The notes below the pieces were generated by a model. The model saw only the letters and a list, made by a program, of their open reading frames with translations. It did no database searches and was not told the origin of the DNA. This document shows positions 43,212 to 52,721 of a stretch of DNA of 64,000 bases, piece by piece (within the stretch, counting starts at the first letter, position 1; each line of letters opens with the position of its first letter). Where the stretch lies: positions 1-64,000 of the forward strand of contig JAWJLM010000011.1 in NCBI GenBank assembly GCA_040191315.1. The letters are read 5' to 3'. This stretch comes from Bacillaceae bacterium S4-13-56. Lineage in GTDB: Bacteria > Bacillota > Bacilli > Bacillales > JAWJLM01. The position numbers and the translations under genes were made by a program.

Positions 43212-44552
43212 CTATAAGGCAGATAAATCTGCCTCAACTTGCTCCATTTTTTCAACCATTTCTTCCATACCATTGTTCGCATTTACAAAAACACGATATG
43301 TGTCATTACCAAGAATACCTAAAAACTCATAACAAAGGACTTCTTTCCCTAAGTCATTATTAATTACTGCTAGTGATTCTTCTTGAATTTTCACATTTGA
43401 ATTTACCTTATCGCGGGCTTCTTCTGATGAAATAATATCTTCTGTATTGATCTCTCTCTTTTGATAATTCATAAGGAAATCTCTTGCAGAAATACCAATT
43501 ACCTCTCCATCATCTAATGCGACTTTTATCTGTACAGAATCAGGATAAATTTTGACATCATCCTGTTTTCCAATTAACTGATAAACTCCTGTATTTCCAT
43601 ATTGACTACTTTGGAAAATCTCTAGTTCCTCTGGATATTCAAATTGATCTACAAATTCTTTCGCTTTTTCTCCACCGTCATAAAGACTAAGTTTTGGTTC
43701 GGAGATCTCCCTATTAATGATTAGTGATAATACGTGACCGCCTTTTTTGGACAAATCCATATAGCCATGGCGATCATCTATATCATACGAAATACTGTAC
43801 ATTGGAATATCTGCTCCCTCACCACTTTCTGAAATATCCATTTCCATTTCAACAGTGAATAGTTCTTTAGCTTTTTTAAGTGCCTCTTCCTCGGTTATTT
43901 CACTGCCAGTAATATATTTATATTCATGATTATCACTACTAACACTTGTAAAAGTTGGACCATAATTTCCTTCCGTATAACCTTTTACATTTTTCTCTAC
44001 TGTTTTGAATCCATCAATAATTGTATTATCCGCTTTTTCATCTTGGGTGGCTAAAGCTAATTGAACATCCATCCACCGTAGATCATTCTTAATAACCATC
44101 GCTTGAACTTTTCTCATTTCATTTTTTATTTCTCCAGATTGTTCATACAACGTTTTTAATGTTTCTGTCTCCTCATCGGTTAATGGCTCTTTCTCTAAAT
44201 TCCTTATTGCTGCTCGATAACTAAATTCACCGATACTAGCTAAAAACTCCTCTGTTTCATTAAAAGGTATTAGCGTTAATGGCAGTTGACCAACGTCAGC
44301 ATGAGCTTCGGATGTTAAGCGCCAAACTTCCGCAAGCTGTGGAGACAACTGAGAGTCTGAATTCATAGCTAATGTTGTTCCAATTTTATCGTGCAGTAAA
44401 TCCAAGTGATAAGATAAATCATGAAATGCACGTTGATATGTGTTTTCCGCCTGTATGAGAATTGCGTTCTTTTCTTGGTGTTCCTGATACCCCCAGAACG
44501 CACTTCCCATAATTCCAACCGCTAGGACACCAATAGTAATTCCTCGAATCAT
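43212..44552 (-). CDS. ypeB: Germination protein YpeB
   Basis: A 446-residue protein with an N-terminal signal/anchor helix (about 3-20), a helical domain (about 25-215) and C-terminal PepSY-like repeats (about 220-446; e.g. TEEEALKKAKELF, SSEEARDKVNSN). YpeB is required for assembly and stability of the cortex lytic enzyme SleB in the spore. It follows sleB by 21 bases, the standard bicistron. Confidence 0.95.
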   Translation of the reverse strand: MIRGITIGVLAVGIMGSAFWGYQEHQEKNAILIQAENTYQRAFHDLSYHLDLLHDKIGTTLAMNSDSQLSPQLAEVWRLTSEAHADVGQLPLTLIPFNETEEFLASIGEFSYRAAIRNLEKEPLTDEETETLKTLYEQSGEIKNEMRKVQAMVIKNDLRWMDVQLALATQDEKADNTIIDGFKTVEKNVKGYTEGNYGPTFTSVSSDNHEYKYITGSEITEEEALKKAKELFTVEMEMDISESGEGADIPMYSISYDIDDRHGYMDLSKKGGHVLSLIINREISEPKLSLYDGGEKAKEFVDQFEYPEELEIFQSSQYGNTGVYQLIGKQDDVKIYPDSVQIKVALDDGEVIGISARDFLMNYQKREINTEDIISSEEARDKVNSNVKIQEESLAVINNDLGKEVLCYEFLGILGNDTYRVFVNANNGMEEMVEKMEQVEADLSAL

Positions 44553-44573
44553 TTTATTTCCTCCTTCCTATGA

Positions 44574-45419
44574 TTATTTACAGAAAATATGCTTTCCGAT
44601 CCTTTTTATTTGTGGACGTCCCCAAATCCAAGTAGATGTTGCTGTGTTTGGATTAAAATAATATAGGGCATTCCCCGATGGATCCCATCCATTAATAGCA
44701 TCTAATACAGCCTTTTTTGATTCTTCATTAGGTGTTAACCAAATTTGACCATCCGCAACTGCAGTAAATGCACGGGGTTCAAAGATTACTCCTGATACTG
44801 TATTAGGAAATGTGGGACTCTCCACACGGTTCAGGATTACTGCAGCAACAGCAACTTTTCCTATATATGGCTCTCCTCTTGCTTCTCCATGTACTGCTTG
44901 GGCCATAATGTTGATATCGTTTTGGGAATATCCGCTTGGTACATTTACAGCCGTGGGATTAGCACTCCCAGTATTCTGATTGTTCTTGTTTTGGTTTCCT
45001 TGAGTACTTTGGTTTGTATTCTGCTTCACCTGATTTTTCGGATTTACTCCACCGTAATAGGTAAAATTATTTCCTTTAGCTATTTGGTCTTTTACGAACG
45101 CTTTGTCATACTTAGACGCACGAACCAGCTTATCTTTTGACTGTTGTCCTAGCAAACCATCAATATCTAAGCCAAATTCATATTGAAAGTTACGTAGTGC
45201 CCAATAGGTCCCCCATCCGAAAACCCCATCGATTTTTCCATTATAAAACCCTAAGTATTGTAAACGAGCTTGTAATTCTATTACATCATCTCCAACGGCC
45301 CCTCTTTGAACGATCTGATTCGAAAATGCTGAGACATTTTTTATTTGATCGACTGTAGGGACTGTAACCGTTATTAATGAAAGACAAATAATAAATAGTA
45401 CCCTAAGAAATCTCATCAC
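44574..45419 (-). CDS. sleB: Spore cortex-lytic enzyme SleB
   Basis: A 281-residue exported protein: signal peptide (to about residue 31), peptidoglycan-binding repeat (about 38-95, GDDVIELQARLQYLGFYNGK split, WGTYWALRNFQ), an Asn/Gln-rich linker and a lytic transglycosylase domain of the Hydrolase_2 type (about 165-281, MAQAVHGEARGEPY with catalytic Glu). It degrades muramic-lactam cortex on germination. GGAGGTCAAGTG precedes the ATG. Confidence 0.96.
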   Translation of the reverse strand: MMRFLRVLFIICLSLITVTVPTVDQIKNVSAFSNQIVQRGAVGDDVIELQARLQYLGFYNGKIDGVFGWGTYWALRNFQYEFGLDIDGLLGQQSKDKLVRASKYDKAFVKDQIAKGNNFTYYGGVNPKNQVKQNTNQSTQGNQNKNNQNTGSANPTAVNVPSGYSQNDINIMAQAVHGEARGEPYIGKVAVAAVILNRVESPTFPNTVSGVIFEPRAFTAVADGQIWLTPNEESKKAVLDAINGWDPSGNALYYFNPNTATSTWIWGRPQIKRIGKHIFCK

Positions 45420-45514
45420 TTGACCTCCTACTTCTTAGTCTCGATTCCTAGTTATTTTTTGAAGGATTAGTCTTTTTATGCACAGGTTTCACAAGAAGAT
45501 ATATTACTCCAATA

Positions 45515-45550
45515 AAAAGGAACTCTTTGAAATAATAAAGAGTTCCTTTT
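45515..45550 (-). terminator. Terminator overlapping the prsW stop
   Basis: AAAAGGAACTCTTT and AAAGAGTTCCTTTT form a 14-bp stem with an 8-nt loop, continuing into T-rich sequence on the minus strand. Confidence 0.85.
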
Positions 45551-46257
45551 CATTGGGTTTCAGATTGTTGTGTTGGAATATTAGGCTGTAGTATATTGGA
45601 GCTGTTAGCAATTTTTACTTTTCTCAAAGCTATCCACCAAAGATAGATCATAAAAGGAGTAAGAGCAAGCATCCAATTTTCTTTTATTATTTCTAAAACT
45701 AAGTCGTAGGAGCCATGTAAAATTACCGGGATAAGCAACGAGTAACCAATCCATTTTCTAGCTGATTGTTGACTCATAAATTTAGCTTTTCCCATGTAAA
45801 AACCAAGAATCACACCCAGGAGTGCATGGGAAGATACTGGAAATATTGCTCTTCCAATGGCAAAGTTAACTCCATTCGCCAGGAGATACAGCAAGTTTTC
45901 AACTGTAGCAAATCCAAGGCTGATAGCAACTCCATAAACAATCCCATCATACGGCTTGTCAAAGGATGTATGCTTATAAACTGTATACAAAAAAATAAAC
46001 CACTTAAAAAACTCTTCTAGTAATCCTGACAGCACAAATGAAGAAAAAAAAGGACTTTGGCCAATGTTTTCAACTTTAAACACATATTGAATGAACATAA
46101 TAGGAAATACAAGAAGAGCACCAAAAATAAAGCAACGCAATACAAATCCAATTGGTTCCGAAGAAAGGCGCTCCTTTAAATAAAAAAATGATAAAAGAGC
46201 AAAACCAGGAGCAATAGAAACTGCTAATAAAGTAAACATTTTACTCACTCTTTTCAT
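45550..46257 (-). CDS. prsW: Intramembrane-associated protease PrsW
   Basis: A 235-residue protein with about eight membrane helices. PrsW motifs are LSGLLEEFFKWF (EExxK), a histidine in SSHALLGVILGFYMG and VILHGSYD. In B. subtilis PrsW makes the first cut in the anti-sigma factor RsiW under antimicrobial peptide stress. Conserved position between sleB and ansA. Confidence 0.93.
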   Translation of the reverse strand: MKRVSKMFTLLAVSIAPGFALLSFFYLKERLSSEPIGFVLRCFIFGALLVFPIMFIQYVFKVENIGQSPFFSSFVLSGLLEEFFKWFIFLYTVYKHTSFDKPYDGIVYGVAISLGFATVENLLYLLANGVNFAIGRAIFPVSSHALLGVILGFYMGKAKFMSQQSARKWIGYSLLIPVILHGSYDLVLEIIKENWMLALTPFMIYLWWIALRKVKIANSSNILQPNIPTQQSETQ

Positions 46258-46343
46258 TAAACACCTATGACTATGTTATCATTATCAGCATCATAAGAAA
46301 ATAACAAATCCACCAAGCCTTTGCGGCAGGTGGAAGATTTTGT

Positions 46344-47309
46344 TTAGAATGCTATATTTTCTTTACCAGCTGCCATAGCTACAGCCAATTTGATCCTAGC
46401 TTTCTTACAATCATCGTCATCCCCTAAAATGACTCCATTTTTATATAGGTCATAGGCGCTTCCTAAATAATCATACGTTGTATATACAGCCCCCTCTTCT
46501 GAGGAAGTAGTAATCACAACTTTTATCCCTTGGTTAACGGCTTTAATAATTTCATCCATCATGTCAGGCGCAACTTGACCTCGTCCCACTCCTTCGATAA
46601 TAAGACCGTCCACTTTGCTTTCTCTTGCTGTTCGAATAAATTTCCCATCTGCATTCAAATAGCATTTCACAATATCAACTGTAGGAAGTGTTTTTACTCC
46701 TTTAATGTCATAGGTTTCTCGTTTTATTGGTTTCTGATAAACATGCACGACGTCGTTATCAACGATCCCAATGTAACCATATCCAAAAACATTAAAGCCT
46801 TGAATATTTGAAGCGTGCTCTTTTTTGACATACTTTGCTGGAAATATTCTTTCATTGAATACGACAACGGTTCCTACTTCCCTAAGATCTGGTTCACAGG
46901 CAGCATAAATTGCGTGCCTAATATTTATAAAAGCATCACTTCCAATGTCGGAAGGAGATCTTTGTGAACCTGTTACAACTACTGTTCTTTGGTCCAGTAC
47001 AGTCAAATCTAAGAAATAAGCTGATTCCTCCAGCGAATCTGTCCCATGGGTTACTACTATACCTTCAATGGAAGGATCAAGGTAATATTCATCAATTCTC
47101 GATTTTAAATAAAGTAAATCCTCTAATGTTATGTGCATACTAGCTTTTTGAAAAACAGACTCGATTATTATCTCTATATCTGATGGTAATTCACATAGTG
47201 AAGCTAATTCATCACCTGTAAGAGCACCAGAAGCTAATTTCCCAGATTCTTTTCTCGGTGCACTTGCAATAGTTCCTCCAGTTGTTAGTAACACAACTTT
47301 TTTCTTCAT
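46344..47309 (-). CDS. ansA: L-asparaginase
   Basis: A 321-residue asparaginase. Catalytic motifs are LTTGGTIAS (first Thr) and VVTHGTDSLEESA (second Thr, Asp, with a downstream lysine in the fold). No signal peptide, so cytoplasmic type I. It hydrolyses asparagine to aspartate and ammonia. It starts ten bases after ypdA ends. Confidence 0.95.
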   Translation of the reverse strand: MKKKVVLLTTGGTIASAPRKESGKLASGALTGDELASLCELPSDIEIIIESVFQKASMHITLEDLLYLKSRIDEYYLDPSIEGIVVTHGTDSLEESAYFLDLTVLDQRTVVVTGSQRSPSDIGSDAFINIRHAIYAACEPDLREVGTVVVFNERIFPAKYVKKEHASNIQGFNVFGYGYIGIVDNDVVHVYQKPIKRETYDIKGVKTLPTVDIVKCYLNADGKFIRTARESKVDGLIIEGVGRGQVAPDMMDEIIKAVNQGIKVVITTSSEEGAVYTTYDYLGSAYDLYKNGVILGDDDDCKKARIKLAVAMAAGKENIAF

Positions 47310-47319
47310 AATTTATCCT

Positions 47320-48306
47320 CTATTCCATCTCAGTTATTATGTGGTTCGCAATGAGTTCCCCATGGAATCGACCATTTTCTATAAAAATCTTATTGTTGTT
47401 AAACCCTGCTGCTATGACTCCCGCAATATATAATCCCTTTACATTGCTCTCCATTGTCTGTTCATTGAAAAACGGTTTGCCTGTTTTTGAATCTATTAGT
47501 AGCCCGGAACTTTTTAAAAACTGCTGATTAGGCTGATATCCAGTCATAGCAAAAACAAAATCATTATCTATTGCAAATTCTTTTCCAGCTTTTTCATAAA
47601 AGACTTGATCACCCGTGATTTTTAAAACATTTGCATTGAATTCCATAGTAATCTTATCATTTCGAACCAAGGAGTCAAAATCAGGCAGAACCCACGGTTT
47701 AATACTTTCTGAATAACGACTTCCTCTATATAAAACAGTCACCTCAGCTCCTGCTTTAACAAGTTCCAGCGTAGCATCTACTGCTGAATTTTTACCGCCA
47801 ATCACAACTACCTTTTGACCAAAATAAGGATGTGCTTCTTTAAAATAATGAGATACTTTCGCCAATTCTTCTCCGGGAACCATAAGTTGATTTGGTTGAT
47901 CATAATAACCTGTGGCAAGAATCACTTTATCACAAATATATTTTTTCTTCTTCGTTTCGTTTTGAATAGTCCGTACATGAAAAGAATCCCCGTCTTTTTG
48001 AACTTCCAGCACTTGTTCATAGGTTTGAATTCTTAATTGGCTTCTTTTAGCAACCATCCGATAGTACACTAACGCTTGATTACGAAGAGGCTTGGAATGC
48101 TCCGTAACAAAAGGAAACCCACCAATTTCTAACTTTTCACTTGTGCTAAAAAAAGTCTGGTGAGTTGGAAATCGATAAATAGTGTGGACAATATTTTCTT
48201 TTTCAATAATTAAAGGATCTATTCCTCTTTTTTTAAGTTCAAGGGCGGCTGAAAGACCACACGGACCCGAGCCGACGATAATCACCTTTTCTTTCAATTC
48301 CTCCAT
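47320..48306 (-). CDS. ypdA: Bacillithiol-disulfide/bacilliredoxin reductase YpdA
   Basis: A 328-residue FAD/NAD(P)H oxidoreductase with two dinucleotide folds: VGSGPCGLSAALEL (about 10, with the conserved Cys) and VVVIGGKNSAVDATLELV (about 170). The C-terminal ATGYQPNQ-like block is present as AMTGYQPNQQFL. YpdA (Bdr) reduces bacilliredoxins, linking it to bacillithiol metabolism. Forms an apparent operon with ansA. Confidence 0.94.
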   Translation of the reverse strand: MEELKEKVIIVGSGPCGLSAALELKKRGIDPLIIEKENIVHTIYRFPTHQTFFSTSEKLEIGGFPFVTEHSKPLRNQALVYYRMVAKRSQLRIQTYEQVLEVQKDGDSFHVRTIQNETKKKKYICDKVILATGYYDQPNQLMVPGEELAKVSHYFKEAHPYFGQKVVVIGGKNSAVDATLELVKAGAEVTVLYRGSRYSESIKPWVLPDFDSLVRNDKITMEFNANVLKITGDQVFYEKAGKEFAIDNDFVFAMTGYQPNQQFLKSSGLLIDSKTGKPFFNEQTMESNVKGLYIAGVIAAGFNNNKIFIENGRFHGELIANHIITEME

Positions 48307-48398
48307 ATTTAATCCTTCTTCCTATCTCCCTAAAAAAATCGGCTTCACTTACCAATATGGCAAAGGCCTTCGTTGCCCTGATTCAAATATGCTCAGCA

Positions 48399-48546
48399 AA
48401 ATTCGTCTTATCGTTAAAGGGATTCTTGAAAGCGTATTTTGCTTTCTTAGGAGCCCTTATACTCTGAGTGCAAGTCCTAATAGCAAAAGCCTATTTTCCC
48501 TGTACTATCAAACTACTGTAGTTACAAATTGCTGAAAGTATAACTA
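48399..48546 (+). repeat. R3 structured repeat, copy 2
   Basis: Full R3 copy between ypdA and gudB. The first hairpin is AAGGGATTCTTGAAAG with CTTTC...CCTT; the second is AATAGC-AAAA-GCCTATT, replacing the AATGGC/GCC pairs of copy 1. CAGCAAAATT at the left and AATTGCTG at the right could close the element. Confidence 0.8.
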
Positions 48547-48578
48547 AAAAATCTCCTACCAAGACTATGATAGGAGAT
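48545..48578 (-). terminator. Terminator after gudB
   Basis: ATCTCCTA and TAGGAGAT form an 8-bp stem with a 12-nt loop, followed on the minus strand by TTTTTTAG. It abuts the end of an R3 repeat. Confidence 0.85.
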
Positions 48579-48596
48579 CTAATTGGAAAATTCAAC

Positions 48597-49877
48597 TTAA
48601 ATCCATCCTCTAAATCTAGAGGCTTCTGCCATTTTTCTAACACCAACCATGTAGGCTGCTAGACGCATATTAACTCGTCGAGTTTCCGCTGTATTGTAAA
48701 CTGTATTAAATGCTTTAATCATAGCTTTATACAGCTTTTCTTCTACTTCTTCTTCTGTCCAATAATATCCTTGATTATTTTGAACCCATTCAAAATAAGA
48801 AACTGTAACCCCACCCGCAGAAGCTAAAACATCAGGTACTAATAAAATTCCCCGTTCTGACAAGATTCGGGTTGCTTCCAATGTGGTCGGTCCATTGGCT
48901 GCCTCCACTACAATTGTAGCTCGAATATTATGAGCGTTTTCTTCAGTAATTTGATTTTCTATGGCGGCTGGAACCAAAATATCACAGTCAAGCTCTAATA
49001 ACTCTTTATTAGTAATCGTGTTTTTGAAAAGCTTAGTTACCGTTCCAAAACTATCACGACGATCTAGTAAATAATCAATATCTAATCCATCTGGATCATG
49101 TAACGCGCCATAGGCATCAGAAATACCAATGACCTTAGCTCCCGCATCATGCATAAATTTTGCCAGAAAACTACCTGCATTTCCAAACCCTTGAATAACT
49201 ACTCGTGCACCAATTAAATCAATTCCCTTTTTCTTGGCCGATTCTTCAATACATATTGTTACACCTTTAGCAGTCGCAGATTCACGCCCATGGGAACCCC
49301 CCAACACTAATGGCTTTCCGGTAATAAATCCTGGACTATTAAATTCATCAATACGGCTATACTCATCCATCATCCAAGCCATAATTTGAGAGTTAGTAAA
49401 CACATCTGGAGCAGGAATATCCTTTGTTGGGCCAACAATTTGACTAATTGCTCTAACATAGCCTCTACTTAAAGACTCTAGCTCTCTAAATGACATTTCC
49501 CGTGGGTCACAAATAATACCACCCTTGCCCCCGCCATAAGGTAGGTCAACAATTCCTGCTTTTAAACTCATCCAAATAGATAAAGCTTTAACTTCATTTT
49601 CCGTTACATTAGGATGGAAACGAACCCCACCCTTTGTTGGTCCTACAGCATCATTATGCTGAGCCCTGAAACCAGTAAAGATTTTTACATTTCCATCATC
49701 CATCCGGATTGGGATTCGAACAGTCATCATTCGAATCGGCTCTTTTAACAATTCATAAACTTCATCTGGGTACCCTAACTTTTCAAGTGCGTTTTTTACG
49801 ACAGTCTGTGTTGACTTAAGAACATTCAACTGATCATTTTTTTCATTCGCAGTGTCTGATGTTTTATCGGCTGCCAT
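48597..49877 (-). CDS. gudB: NAD-specific glutamate dehydrogenase
   Basis: A 426-residue hexameric-type GluDH. Visible are the catalytic lysine PYGGGKGGI, PAPDVFTN and the Rossmann loop VVIQGFGNAGSFLAKFMHD. NEVKALSIWM shows no tandem triplet duplication, so unlike the cryptic gudB of B. subtilis 168 this gene looks active. GGGAGGTAAGTTC precedes the ATG at 49877. Conserved position beside ypdA and mecB/ypbH. Confidence 0.95.
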   Translation of the reverse strand: MAADKTSDTANEKNDQLNVLKSTQTVVKNALEKLGYPDEVYELLKEPIRMMTVRIPIRMDDGNVKIFTGFRAQHNDAVGPTKGGVRFHPNVTENEVKALSIWMSLKAGIVDLPYGGGKGGIICDPREMSFRELESLSRGYVRAISQIVGPTKDIPAPDVFTNSQIMAWMMDEYSRIDEFNSPGFITGKPLVLGGSHGRESATAKGVTICIEESAKKKGIDLIGARVVIQGFGNAGSFLAKFMHDAGAKVIGISDAYGALHDPDGLDIDYLLDRRDSFGTVTKLFKNTITNKELLELDCDILVPAAIENQITEENAHNIRATIVVEAANGPTTLEATRILSERGILLVPDVLASAGGVTVSYFEWVQNNQGYYWTEEEVEEKLYKAMIKAFNTVYNTAETRRVNMRLAAYMVGVRKMAEASRFRGWI

Positions 49878-49934
49878 GAACTTACCTCCCAAGAAATTGC
49901 CTTCTCTTTATATCTACGCTTACTTTCAGAGAAT

Positions 49935-49962
49935 AGTATACACCTTCATATTCGATATGCAA
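49935..49962 (-). promoter_or_regulatory. SigA-like promoter of gudB
   Basis: On the minus strand TTGCAT (49962-49957) and TATACT (49940-49935) are 16 bp apart, about 60 bp ahead of the start codon. Confidence 0.5.
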
Positions 49963-50040
49963 ATATGAAAATATAAGTTTTTTTAAAAATGAAAGCGTAT
50001 TCAACCAAAATTTCCATGACCATTTATATTTAGTAACTTA

Positions 50041-50189
50041 ATAAGAAAAGCGCAAGCGCCTCTCGAAACAAGAAAAGCACTTGTTTCTGCGAAGTAGCTC
50101 TAATTAGCTTCCCTTTGTGCGTTTACTCGGGGCAAAAACTTTGAAGATTACTCGAGGAATTTTTTTCGCTGGAGCAAGACAAATTATTT
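50041..50189 (+). repeat. R1 repeat, copy 7
   Basis: Full R1 copy (GCGCAAGCGCC opening, GAAACAAG/CTTGTTTC hairpin, TTACTCG twice, GGAGCAAGAC tail), placed head to tail with an R3 copy that starts within about 15 bases. Confidence 0.85.
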
Positions 50190-50350
50190 ATAAATAGCTG
50201 ATACTACTAGAAAAACTTGGCTTTATCGTTAAAGGGATTCTTGAAAGCGTATTTTACCTTCAAGAATCCCTTATACTCTGGCACGCAAAACCTAATGGCG
50301 ACATGAACTATCACCCGACTAAAGTTATATAGCTGATAGTATAAAAAAGA
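50190..50350 (+). repeat. R3 structured repeat, copy 3
   Basis: R3 copy whose first hairpin is a perfect 14-bp stem (50232-50245 with 50259-50272, 13-nt loop). The second hairpin is degraded (TGGCGACATGAAC). AGCTGAT occurs near both ends. It lies downstream of mecB. Confidence 0.8.
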
Positions 50351-50376
50351 AAAAGGATCCTATGAATTTGGGCCAC

Positions 50377-50961
50377 CTATATATGAAAGTGTCGAGTGAT
50401 TTGTAATAAAGCATTTTCATCATATATGTGCTTCCCATATTCCTCTAATTTGAAGGACGTAATAGCACTTGGTGATGAAAATTCGGATAGTATCGCAATT
50501 AAATCCTCTCGATTATGCTCCGAAATATCATAGTCATCTAATTTCAGATAATATCCATCGTTTAAATAATAGACTTTTCCTCCAACAATTTTTAAATCTA
50601 TTAAATGATAAGCAAGCTGAATTAAGTGTTCGAATTCCGAAAAATAAAAGATCATTTCACGACTTTCGTCAAGCATGACTTTCATTTCTATATATTCATC
50701 ATCCTCGTAATCCATTTCCGCTTCATTCTGAGTTACTACGATAAGCATACCCTGTGCCTGTAACAAATAAACCTGAACAAGCAACATTCCTTCTAAAGGA
50801 AAATTTAATTCATCACTCGCTTCGTACATCATATCTTGAAAGAGTTCGTGAACTAAAGGCATGTCATGCCATAAATCTTCTTTTGTTAATCCTCTTTCGA
50901 TTAAGTCATCAAAGGTAAGAAAAATCTTAAATTTATTGTGTGATATCCTTTCAAGCTTCAC
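50377..50961 (-). CDS. mecB: MecA-family adaptor protein (MecB/YpbH)
   Basis: A 194-residue MecA-type adaptor: N-terminal substrate-binding domain (LERISHNKFKIFLTFDDLIERG, shown in parts; LFQDMMYEASDEL) and C-terminal ClpC-binding domain (about 105-194). MecA paralogs deliver substrates to ClpCP; B. subtilis YpbH (MecB) is next to gudB and ypbG as here. GGGGGGATTATAAG precedes the ATG. Confidence 0.9.
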   Translation of the reverse strand: MKLERISHNKFKIFLTFDDLIERGLTKEDLWHDMPLVHELFQDMMYEASDELNFPLEGMLLVQVYLLQAQGMLIVVTQNEAEMDYEDDEYIEMKVMLDESREMIFYFSEFEHLIQLAYHLIDLKIVGGKVYYLNDGYYLKLDDYDISEHNREDLIAILSEFSSPSAITSFKLEEYGKHIYDENALLQITRHFHI

Positions 50962-51062
50962 TTATAATCCCCCCTCGATGCAATCCATCTTACTTAACCT
51001 TTTAAACATTATATGTAGAAGTTAAGCTATTTGGCACTTTGTTTTCTATTTTTATCTTGAAT

Positions 51063-51222
51063 GAAAAGGCAGTAATACCCCCACCTCAAATCTTAAGTAA
51101 AACGAGAAGAGTAGGTGGGGATAAAATGATCGTAAATGTCCGATTGGTTCAAGGGCCTTTATGTCATACCCTTGGTATGCTAACAATCAGTGGAGTCAGC
51201 TGCTGATTGAAGTTTCACTTTA
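51063..51222 (+). repeat. R2 repeat, copy lacking module M and the left hairpin
   Basis: Starts at AAAGGCAGTAATACC, continues through segment P (CCCCCACCTC to GGTGGGGATAAAA), GTAAATGTCCGATTGGTTC and GTGCTAACAATCAG-like sequence, and ends GATTGAAGTTTCACTTT. The right palindrome keeps short arms (AATCAG...CTGATT). Downstream of ypbG. Confidence 0.8.
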
Positions 51223-52014
51223 TTACCCTCCATTAGGTTCCTGCTTTTTTTGCAGTGAAATAACATGACATTCTGCTTTTGTTCCTAATCTTAATGGCAA
51301 TAAGGAAGTGCCATACCCCTCACTTACAAACCCCAAAGTGTGGCTGCAATGAACTTCTCCGCCTCTATCTCTTATACCCCACCCAAAAATTCTGATTTGT
51401 CCTCCATGTGTATGTCCACTCAAAAAAAGATCAACTTCTTTTTGTATATGAGGTGAAAAGGTTTCAAATAAAGAAGGATCATGGATAGCAAGAATCTTAA
51501 AATCACCATTGCTGCTCTGTAATGGTGTTTCAATATCCACATCGCGATTTTGGGGACAATCCAAGCCTATAAGATCTATAACTTCTCCACTTTCGGATTC
51601 AAAAGATACTTTATCATTAGCTAATACCTTCACCTGACAATCAAGTAAAGTTGCATCAAGAAGGTGGTAGTCCGTTTCATAATCATTGTTACCCCAGACA
51701 AAATATATGGGAGCATTTAATCTTTTTAGTAATTTTATATTTTCTTGAACGCGTTGCATAGGGACTCCTTTTTCTGTCAAGTCTCCTCCTATAATAACAA
51801 GGTCAATCTTCTCCTCGATTTTCAAGATTGTATCTTGTTTGATTTTCCTTCTATGAACATCTGATATAAAAAAAATCGAAATTTTCCCAAACGACGACGG
51901 AAAGTGAGAAAACTCCAGAACTTGTCGATCAATACGGTCATAATGAGCCTTCCAATACATATATAACAAAATCCCAATGCCAACGAGTAGAATTGCTACA
52001 AAAAAAACAAGCAT
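51223..52014 (-). CDS. ypbG: Metallophosphoesterase, YpbG-like
   Basis: A 263-residue calcineurin-type phosphoesterase anchored by one N-terminal membrane helix (about 1-20). Metal motifs are ISDVHRR, GGDLTEKG, WGNNDYE, AIHDPS and SGHTHGGQ, all intact. Substrate unknown. Corresponds to YpbG of B. subtilis by order (mecB side). Confidence 0.9.
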   Translation of the reverse strand: MLVFFVAILLVGIGILLYMYWKAHYDRIDRQVLEFSHFPSSFGKISIFFISDVHRRKIKQDTILKIEEKIDLVIIGGDLTEKGVPMQRVQENIKLLKRLNAPIYFVWGNNDYETDYHLLDATLLDCQVKVLANDKVSFESESGEVIDLIGLDCPQNRDVDIETPLQSSNGDFKILAIHDPSLFETFSPHIQKEVDLFLSGHTHGGQIRIFGWGIRDRGGEVHCSHTLGFVSEGYGTSLLPLRLGTKAECHVISLQKKQEPNGG

Positions 52015-52088
52015 TCTTAAATCTCCTTTATGTTTACCTTCATGGATGTTCTCATTATCCTGCTATAGATGTTGCAACATTTATTGAT

Positions 52089-52721
52089 TTAAATTTCTTT
52101 AATATCAAGAACTCGAAACCCAGATCTCTCCAGCTTTTTCGTAAACTTATCTATATTGTCCTTTTCTTCTAACTTCAATACAATTCGTCTAGTTAGCTTA
52201 TCTGTTTCGTCAAAAGTAGCTAGGGAAATAACATTTTCATGGTATTGTTCTAGAATTCCACCAAGTCGAGCAATTCTACCTTCAGCCTCTGTGGAAGTGA
52301 AGGCAATCCGCACGCCTCTTCGTCTCGTACCAAATGCACTTTCAAATTGATCTAGTACATCATCACGTGTTACAAGTCCTAAGAATTTTTGTTGTTCATC
52401 CACAACAGCTAGTATAGAAAAATCTTTAAATAAGGGTAAGGTTTTTTCGAATACATCATTAATTGTTATAGATAAATCTTTTTCTTCAACGAATTCGTTA
52501 ACATAATGATCGTTTAAAAAAACTTCCTTCGTAAAATCCCCTTTGAAAAAGTGTTTATAAATGATTTGTTTGGAGATCATTCCAACGAATCTGTCTCCAT
52601 CTAGAACTGGCATACCTTGAATATCATTTTTATTTAATTTATCTAATGTAGAACCAATTGTACTTTCTATATTCGTTGTAATACTTTGATGTAAAGGCTT
52701 CATAATTCCTTTTACAAACAT
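52089..52721 (-). CDS. CBS-domain protein with C-terminal ACT-like domain
   Basis: A 210-residue protein: two CBS repeats (about 5-55 and 75-125, including GMPVLDGDRFVGMISK and SILAVVDEQQKFLGLVTRDDV), then an ACT-like C-terminal domain (about 135-210). The layout resembles AcuB-like regulators. No catalytic domain is seen; ligand unknown. ATG at 52721 is eight bases after GGAGG; the ATG at 52730 touches it. Confidence 0.85.
   Translation of the reverse strand: MFVKGIMKPLHQSITTNIESTIGSTLDKLNKNDIQGMPVLDGDRFVGMISKQIIYKHFFKGDFTKEVFLNDHYVNEFVEEKDLSITINDVFEKTLPLFKDFSILAVVDEQQKFLGLVTRDDVLDQFESAFGTRRRGVRIAFTSTEAEGRIARLGGILEQYHENVISLATFDETDKLTRRIVLKLEEKDNIDKFTKKLERSGFRVLDIKEI

Noticed and set aside
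45420-45500. SigG promoter for sleB
   Set aside because: A TGCATA-like -35 exists but the best -10 is at the wrong distance.
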